Source of the DNA: an uncultured Alphaproteobacteria bacterium
GTDB lineage: Bacteria > Pseudomonadota > Alphaproteobacteria > RF32 > CAG-239
NCBI GenBank assembly: GCA_944392285.1
Contig: CALXWF010000067.1
Span: 1-18,972, forward strand
Direction of reading: 5' to 3'
DNA length: 18,972 bases
Position 1 is the stretch's first letter. Each line of letters begins with the position of its first letter. The notes beneath the pieces were generated by a model. The model did no database searches. It was given only the letters and a program-made list of their open reading frames with translations, and was not told where the DNA came from. The position numbers and the translations under genes were made by a program. Below, in pieces: positions 14,293-18,972 of the stretch.

Positions 14293-15231
14293 TTATAATT
14301 CGCTTAAATATTTTTCGGCTTCAAGCGCGGCAATGCAGCCGGTTCCCGCAGCAACAATTGCTTGGCGGAATTTGGGCATTTGTACGTCGCCGGCGGCAAA
14401 TATGCCGGGGATGTTGGTCTTGCAGCTATCTGCTGCCGTCTTGATATAGCCTTCCGCGTCAAGCTCAAGCAGGCCTTTAAAAAGTTCCGTATTCGGATGA
14501 TGGCCGATGGCGATAAAGACACCGTCAACTTTTAATTCACTCAAGCTGTCGGTTTTAACATTTTTTTTTTTTTTTCCGGTAACACCGCGTGGGTTTTCCG
14601 TTCCCATAACCTCGTCAACAACGCTGTTCCATTCAACTTTGATTTTTTTGTTGGCAAACAGGCGTTCTTGCAGGGTTTTATCGGCACGCAACTCATCACG
14701 ACGATGAATTAAGGTGACACTGCGGGCAAAGTTTGTCAGATATAAAGCTTCATCAACGGCCGTACTGCCTCCGCCGACAACGGCGACATCGCGGTTACGA
14801 TAGAAAAAACCGTCACAAGTTGCACAGCCCGAAACACCAAAACCCAAAAACTTCTTTTCACTCTCAAGGCCAAGCCAACGTGCGGCGGCCCCTGTTGCAA
14901 TTATCAGCGTTTCACCGCTGAAAATGTTGCAGTTTTCAGAATTGCAGACAAAGGGTCTTTTTGAAAAATCAACCTCGGTGATGATGTCATCGACAATTTC
15001 GACACCGACATTGGCAGCTTGCTCGCGCATCCGCTGCATCAGCTCGCTTCCGTTTATCGGTTCGGGAAAGCCGGGGAAGTTTTCTATCTCACTGGTGATG
15101 GTCAGCTGTCCCCCCGGTTGGTTGCCTGAAACCAGAACCGGCTTTAAGCCGGCACGAGCGGCATAAATGCCTGCCGTATATCCGGCGGGGCCGGAGCCGA
15201 TAATGAGAACTTTGCTGCTGAATTCGGCCAT
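14293..15231 (-). CDS. trxB: Thioredoxin-disulfide reductase
   Basis: TrxB is the cytoplasmic flavoenzyme that reduces thioredoxin with NADPH. The 312 residues match the family. The FAD-binding GSGPAGYTA lies near the N-terminus, and the redox site is C136-A-T-C139. The NADPH-binding GGGSTAVDEA with the HRRDELRA signature follows, and the second FAD motif GIFAAGDVQ is near the end. The start has AAGGAG seven bases upstream and lies 18 bases behind greA, so the two form an operon. An unusual run of fifteen A on the coding strand (plus coordinates 14561-14575) encodes the end of G219, K220-K223 and the start of N224. The frame is intact at this length. Confidence 0.97.
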   Translation of the reverse strand: MAEFSSKVLIIGSGPAGYTAGIYAARAGLKPVLVSGNQPGGQLTITSEIENFPGFPEPINGSELMQRMREQAANVGVEIVDDIITEVDFSKRPFVCNSENCNIFSGETLIIATGAAARWLGLESEKKFLGFGVSGCATCDGFFYRNRDVAVVGGGSTAVDEALYLTNFARSVTLIHRRDELRADKTLQERLFANKKIKVEWNSVVDEVMGTENPRGVTGKKKKNVKTDSLSELKVDGVFIAIGHHPNTELFKGLLELDAEGYIKTAADSCKTNIPGIFAAGDVQMPKFRQAIVAAGTGCIAALEAEKYLSEL

Positions 15232-15249
15232 GCTTTTGCTCCTTAATCG

Positions 15250-15723
15250 TTAGATGTAGTCAATTTCTAAAATTTCAAAAGATTTTTTACCGCCGGGAGC
15301 CATATATTCGGCAATATCACCGACTTCTTTGCCGATTAAGGATTTGGCTAAAGGTGAGGATAATGAAATTTTGTTTTTTTCAATATCTGCCTCATAATCT
15401 CCGACAATTTGATATTTTTTTTCTTCGTCAGTGTCTTCATCGGCAACTAAAACCGTGGCACCAAAACGAACAACGTCGCATTTGCTTTTTTTAACATCAA
15501 TAACTTGGGCACGGCTGACAACGGCTTCAAGTTCTTGAATGCGCCCTTCAATAAAACTTTGTTTTTCTTTGGCGGCCGAATATTCGGCGTTTTCAGACAA
15601 ATCACCGTGAGATCTGGCTTCGGCAATGGCCTCAATAATATTGGGGCGGTCAACGCCTTTTAAGTGCTTTAATTCTTGTTCCAGAGCGGCAAAACCCTCT
15701 GTAGTCAAAGGAAACTTATCCAT
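15250..15723 (-). CDS. greA: Transcription elongation factor GreA
   Basis: GreA rescues backtracked RNA polymerase by stimulating cleavage of the transcript 3' end through the secondary channel. The 157 residues match the family length. The N-terminal coiled coil (about 1-76) carries D41 and E44 at its tip in ARSHGDLSENAEY, the residues that hold the catalytic magnesium. The C-terminal domain, related to FK506-binding folds, ends with SFEILEIDYI and contains SPLAKSLIGKEVGD. GAGGTG precedes the ATG by four to five bases. It is the first gene of a greA-trxB unit on the minus strand. A candidate promoter lies about 100 bases upstream. Confidence 0.97.
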   Translation of the reverse strand: MDKFPLTTEGFAALEQELKHLKGVDRPNIIEAIAEARSHGDLSENAEYSAAKEKQSFIEGRIQELEAVVSRAQVIDVKKSKCDVVRFGATVLVADEDTDEEKKYQIVGDYEADIEKNKISLSSPLAKSLIGKEVGDIAEYMAPGGKKSFEILEIDYI

Positions 15724-15817
15724 TTTTCACCTCTGAATATTAAAAAAGTACAGTTAAAAAATATAGACTGCGATGAGGAAAACCTTATCACAGCCTGTCG
15801 CTTTTATATTTGTTCTT

Positions 15818-15845
15818 ATAATAACACTTTTTTTCTTTCACGCAA
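15818..15845 (-). promoter_or_regulatory. Candidate greA-trxB promoter
   Basis: On the minus strand TTGCGT (15845-15840) and TATTAT (15823-15818) are 16 bases apart, giving a leader of roughly 90 bases. The region is AT-rich and other choices exist. Confidence 0.35.
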
Positions 15846-15944
15846 GATTTATTTATAAAATTGCTGTTTCTGTGGGAAGTTTGAGATAAATGCTATACAA
15901 AAAAATATTGTGTGTTACTCTGTCTTTGGGACTATGAATTCTAA

Positions 15945-15950
15945 AAGGAG
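15945..15950 (+). promoter_or_regulatory. Ribosome binding site that fixes a GTG start
   Basis: AAGGAG lies seven bases before GTG at 15958. An in-frame ATG at 15934 and GTG at 15910 are upstream, but neither has a Shine-Dalgarno, and both would place extra residues in front of a normal signal peptide. Confidence 0.75.
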
Positions 15951-15957
15951 ATTTATT

Positions 15958-16416
15958 GTGAAAAATTTATATTTATTTTCTGCGGTATTGGGCGGCGCGC
16001 TTATGATGTCTGCCAATGCTTCGGCAATTGATAGTACGGGTTGCGGTTTAGGTTCTTTGGCTTGGCGCGGACAGTCCGGTCCGGCACCGCAAATTTTGGC
16101 CGTAACCACCAATACCATGTTTGGTATTCAGACTTTCGGTATTACCAGCGGTACTTCAGGCTGTGATCCGAACGGACGTATTACCGGCGGTACAGGTAAG
16201 ATGGTTTTGGCCTTTGTTGAAAATAATATGGAACAATATGCACTTGATGCTTCCAGAGGACAAGGTGAAACCATTGAAACTTTGGCCGGTATTCTCAATA
16301 TGGACAGTGACCGCTTGGGCGAAATTTCTCAACAACATTTTGCCGAATTATTCCCCTCGCAAGATGTTGATGCTTTGCAAGTTACTTTGAAGCTTTTGGA
16401 AATTACGCAAGCCTAG
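15958..16416 (+). CDS. DUF3015-family exported protein (152 aa)
   Basis: From the GTG start the protein begins with a standard signal peptide (MKNLYLFSAV, a hydrophobic core, and cleavage after ASA at about residue 23), so the product is periplasmic or outer-membrane associated. The mature part has C29 in GCGLGSLAW and C70 in FGITSGTSGC, the conserved features of DUF3015, where the two Cys may form a disulfide. A second half follows with helical character and the GQGETIETLAGIL segment. The molecular role of the family is not known. The gene has its own terminator (16434-16464), and the next gene begins very close behind it. The start choice rests on the Shine-Dalgarno and signal peptide. Confidence 0.82.
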   Translation: MKNLYLFSAVLGGALMMSANASAIDSTGCGLGSLAWRGQSGPAPQILAVTTNTMFGIQTFGITSGTSGCDPNGRITGGTGKMVLAFVENNMEQYALDASRGQGETIETLAGILNMDSDRLGEISQQHFAELFPSQDVDALQVTLKLLEITQA

Positions 16417-16433
16417 TTGAAACTTTAAGGTCG

Positions 16434-16464
16434 TCAGGGGTGTTTTTTGACACCCCTGTTTTTT
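16434..16464 (+). terminator. Rho-independent terminator after the DUF3015 gene
   Basis: TCAGGGGTGT (16434-16443) pairs with ACACCCCTG (16450-16458) around a six-base loop, followed by six T (16459-16464). It begins 18 bases past the stop. The next gene's ATG is only 14 bases beyond the T run, so it also lies in that gene's leader. Confidence 0.85.
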
Positions 16465-16477
16465 ATCGGATTTTAGA

Positions 16478-18292
16478 ATGCGCCTTTTTGCTTTTATCAT
16501 TATCTTTATATGTGCTCTTGAGGGTAAGGCTTTGGCTTTTGATGCCAGAAGCCCGGAGTGGTTGGCACTCGGACATTATCGGCCGCGTCTGTTCGGTGAT
16601 TATCAAAGCTCAATTGACAGTGATAACTTTTTTCTGAGCCCTCAAGGCAAGAATAGTCCGGAAGCGGAACTTGAGGCAACGATTGTTTTGTTTCAAAATG
16701 AGGGACAAAATGATAAAAAATGTTTGTTTCCGGCCAGATATAAACTTTTGCAAAAAAACGGCGTCTCTCTTAAACCTTATCCAAAATGTGAGGAGCTCGA
16801 GCAATTTTATGCCGATTTGCAGCCGGCCGGCGTGACTTTGCTTTTTACCGATGCTTTTATGAATAATCCGGCATCTTTGTTCGGGCACAGTCTTATCAGA
16901 ATCGATACCAAGCGTAAAGGCACCCAACTTTTGGCGCATGGCGTGAATTATGGGGCTTTTACCAATGGAGAAGAAAACGGTGCCCTTTATGCTTTGCTCG
17001 GTTTGACCGGTGGCTATTTCGGCGGTTTTACGATTAAACCATATTATGATATTATCAATACTTATAATAACATTGAAAACCGCGATATTTGGGAGCTAAA
17101 CCTTAATTTTTCTCCCGAAGAGTTGGATTTCTTTGTTGCTCATTTGTGGGAAGTCGGCAATAGTTTGACGCGTTATTATTTTTTTAGCAAAAACTGTTCT
17201 TATATGCTGATGGAGATTTTAGATGCCGTACGCCCGGGGTTGCGCTTGGCTGATAAGTTTCCGCTACAAGCCATTCCTTTGGATACGGTAAAAGCCGTGT
17301 ATCATAGTCCCAACTTGGTCAAAGAGGTAAATTATCGTCCGTCAAGACAAGCTAAAATCGAACATAAATATAAACAGATGTCTAAACCGCAAAAAAAGGC
17401 TTATCTTAAGGCAATTAAAAATGAAGATTATTCTTTTGACGGATTGTCTGATGAGCAAAAAGCCGGCGTTTTGGAAACAACTTATCAATTTGTGCAATAT
17501 CAATATGTGGTCGAAGATATTGATTTGCAAACTTATCGGCGCCGTAGTTTTGCACTTTTGAAACAAAGGAGCAATTTGAAAGCGCAAGATACGCTTGGCG
17601 AATTAAGGGAAGGAAAATCTCCACTCAAAGCTCATGATTCTATGCGGGCGGTGTTGGGGTTCGGCAGCAGAAACGGGCAGGGGTTTCAGGAGATTGCTTA
17701 TCGGCCGGCCTATCATTCTTTAACAGATGATAATTTTGGTTTTCGTCGCGGGGCAGAAATTAATTTCTTAAACGCAGTCTTCAGACATTATGACAATGAT
17801 GATAATTTTGTTTTGCAAAAACTTGATATCGTCGGCGTGCGAACCATCAGTCCCATGAATGAAATGTTTCAGCCATTGTCTTATCAAATTAAGGCTGATA
17901 TCAGCCGCGAATTTAATCCCAATAATGAAAAAGACGTATATGTTTTTAACTTTGTGGCCGGCGGCGGTGCTGCTTATGAGTTGGTCGAAGATGCTTTATC
18001 CGTCTATGCCATGAATAATGCTTATCTGGCATATGGTGGTGGTTTGCCGCATAATCAATGGGCAGGAATCGGTTTGGCCGCCGGTGTCTATGCTGATTTT
18101 GGAAGATTGCGCTTGCTCGGTGAGGCGGAAAAGGTTTTTGCCACCTCGCATTTTGCAGATAAAATGAAATATAAATTGGAGGCGGCCGTTACATTATCCT
18201 CTGATTGGGCTCTTGCCGCCGATTATATCTATCAGCAAAATTACGGACATGATTTGGAAGAGGCGATGATTTCTTTGCGTTATTACTTTTAG
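16478..18292 (+). CDS. DUF4105 / Lnb-like periplasmic domain fused to a probable outer-membrane beta-barrel (604 aa)
   Basis: A signal peptide covers about residues 1-21. The N-terminal half carries the DUF4105 signatures: NNPASLFGHSLIRID with H137 and KNCSYMLMEILDAVRP with C240. From general knowledge, DUF4105 is also described as the periplasmic domain of Lnb, a lipoprotein N-acyltransferase, and I take Cys240 and His137 as candidate catalytic residues. Residues about 290-370 are a charged, helical linker. From about 385 the pattern is amphipathic strands alternating with turns, and the protein ends RYYF, with the terminal aromatic typical of outer-membrane barrels. The barrel is inferred from pattern only. 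The Shine-Dalgarno is weak, and a terminator lies just upstream. Acyl transfer to lipoproteins is one possibility; hydrolase activity is another. Confidence 0.82.
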   Translation: MRLFAFIIIFICALEGKALAFDARSPEWLALGHYRPRLFGDYQSSIDSDNFFLSPQGKNSPEAELEATIVLFQNEGQNDKKCLFPARYKLLQKNGVSLKPYPKCEELEQFYADLQPAGVTLLFTDAFMNNPASLFGHSLIRIDTKRKGTQLLAHGVNYGAFTNGEENGALYALLGLTGGYFGGFTIKPYYDIINTYNNIENRDIWELNLNFSPEELDFFVAHLWEVGNSLTRYYFFSKNCSYMLMEILDAVRPGLRLADKFPLQAIPLDTVKAVYHSPNLVKEVNYRPSRQAKIEHKYKQMSKPQKKAYLKAIKNEDYSFDGLSDEQKAGVLETTYQFVQYQYVVEDIDLQTYRRRSFALLKQRSNLKAQDTLGELREGKSPLKAHDSMRAVLGFGSRNGQGFQEIAYRPAYHSLTDDNFGFRRGAEINFLNAVFRHYDNDDNFVLQKLDIVGVRTISPMNEMFQPLSYQIKADISREFNPNNEKDVYVFNFVAGGGAAYELVEDALSVYAMNNAYLAYGGGLPHNQWAGIGLAAGVYADFGRLRLLGEAEKVFATSHFADKMKYKLEAAVTLSSDWALAADYIYQQNYGHDLEEAMISLRYYF

Positions 18293-18358
18293 ATTGATTT
18301 TTTGAGCCGATTTGTTTATCTTCAATGCAAAAGTTGTTATTATAAACGGAGATGAACA

Positions 18359-18811
18359 ATGTTAAGAGAAAATTTGCAAAAATCATTGAAAGAAGCCATG
18401 TTGGCCAAAGATAACGAGACGGTTTCTGCCGTACGTTTGATTATTGCCGGCATGAAGGAAAAAGATGTTGATGCCAGAGGTCGTGGTTTGAAAGAGGCTT
18501 CAGAGGCTGATTTACTTTCCATGATGCAAAATATGATTAAACAACGCAATGATTCCATTAAAATGTATATGCAGGGAAACCGCTCAGATTTGGCCGATAA
18601 GGAACGTTCGGAAATTGCCGTTATTGAAAGATTTTTACCCAAACAAATGAGTGAAGCCGAGGTCGAAGCCGCCATTAAAACCCTGATTAGCGAATTAAAT
18701 GCTTCTTCCATTAAAGACATGGGAAAAGTTATGGGAGCTTTGAAAGAAAAATATGCCGGACAGATGGATTTTGGTCAGGCGTCGGGAAAAATTAAATCTC
18801 TTCTGTCATAA
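18359..18811 (+). CDS. yqeY: GatB/YqeY domain-containing protein
   Basis: This small soluble protein is related to the C-terminal tail domain of the GatB subunit of tRNA-dependent amidotransferase, and is thought to contact tRNA, though its role is unclear. The 150 residues match the family. MLRENLQKSLKEAMLAKD, then VRLIIAGMKEKD and, later, ERFLPKQMSEAEVEAAI and KDMGKVMGALKEKYAGQMD, are typical from end to end. CGGAG lies seven bases before the ATG. Upstream, TTTATC and TATTAT 17 bases apart (18315-18343) could be a promoter, but the match is weak. It is followed 28 bases later by dnaG, the arrangement usual for Alphaproteobacteria. Confidence 0.95.
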   Translation: MLRENLQKSLKEAMLAKDNETVSAVRLIIAGMKEKDVDARGRGLKEASEADLLSMMQNMIKQRNDSIKMYMQGNRSDLADKERSEIAVIERFLPKQMSEAEVEAAIKTLISELNASSIKDMGKVMGALKEKYAGQMDFGQASGKIKSLLS

Positions 18812-18839
18812 TCCCTGAAAACAGCGGAAATCAAATTTA

Positions 18840-18972
18840 ATGACCGATTTACAAAAATTTTGTGATGAGCTGCGCGCCAGAATATCCATCGTTGATGTGG
18901 TAAGCTCAAAAGTAAAATTGGTGCGTAAAGGCCGTGAATATCAGGCTTGCTGTCCGTTTCATAATGAAAAAA
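18840..18972 (+). CDS. dnaG: DNA primase, N-terminal 44 residues (runs off the right edge)
   Basis: DnaG makes RNA primers for replication. The visible part begins MTDLQKFCDELRARISIVDVV and reaches the start of the zinc-binding domain, with C38-P-F-H41 in CCPFHNEK, the first half of the CHC2 zinc site. The frame is open to the window edge. The start is that typical of the family, although the Shine-Dalgarno (CGGAA, about 11 bases upstream) is distant. The gene sits directly behind yqeY and is probably co-transcribed. rpoD often follows in related genomes and may lie beyond the window. Confidence 0.95.
   Translation, partial: MTDLQKFCDELRARISIVDVVSSKVKLVRKGREYQACCPFHNEK

Noticed and set aside
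14561..14575. Frameshift or pseudogene in trxB
   Set aside because: The frame is open through the tract, and both cofactor motifs and the C-terminus are intact, so the gene reads as functional.
15910..15957. Longer start for the DUF3015 protein (GTG at 15910 or ATG at 15934)
   Set aside because: No Shine-Dalgarno precedes either. The signal peptide begins at 15958, with AAGGAG seven bases before it.
1..18972. CRISPR arrays, insertion sequences or prophage genes
   Set aside because: No regularly spaced repeats, transposase or integrase motifs, or phage structural genes were seen.

Overview
The window looks like a chromosome segment of a low-GC alphaproteobacterium that can live without oxygen. 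GcrA, the cell-cycle regulator confined to Alphaproteobacteria, is complete at 7855-8358. The omega subunit (RpoZ) and the yqeY-dnaG order at the right end are also alphaproteobacterial in character. A single-chain pyruvate:ferredoxin oxidoreductase (NifJ) points to anaerobic pyruvate metabolism. My guess is one of the uncultured gut-associated, Rhodospirillales-like lineages, but no taxonomic search was possible.

Layout. At the left edge lie a truncated unknown gene (minus), a small unknown gene with a Cys cluster (minus), and nifJ with its own terminator and a structured leader (minus). tRNA-Gly(CCC) then reads rightward on the plus strand. Next are two unknown AT-rich genes: a HExxH protein on the minus strand and a 176-residue protein on the plus strand. 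A minus-strand block follows with a PomAB-like motA-motB stator pair, and gcrA upstream of it. The plus strand then carries a translationally coupled pair of exported proteins (a DUF4139 protein and an unknown 413-residue protein), rpoZ, and a long bifunctional (p)ppGpp synthetase/hydrolase gene. A palindromic intergenic repeat of about one and a half copies and a bidirectional terminator separate this from greA-trxB on the minus strand. The last block, on the plus strand, holds a DUF3015 exported protein, a DUF4105/Lnb-like protein with a probable outer-membrane barrel, yqeY, and the first 44 codons of dnaG.

How the genes fit together. Most of the window is housekeeping: transcription (rpoZ, greA), the stringent response (rsh), redox (trxB), replication (dnaG), cell-cycle control (gcrA), pyruvate oxidation (nifJ) and a motility stator. 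The cell-envelope genes are the least characterised part: DUF4139 plus its partner, DUF3015, and the Lnb-like barrel. No CRISPR array, insertion sequence, integrase or prophage was seen. The items most worth a second look are the Lnb-like barrel fusion, the palindromic repeat behind rsh, the 15-A tract inside trxB, the nifJ leader hairpin and the sodium-type signature of the stator.
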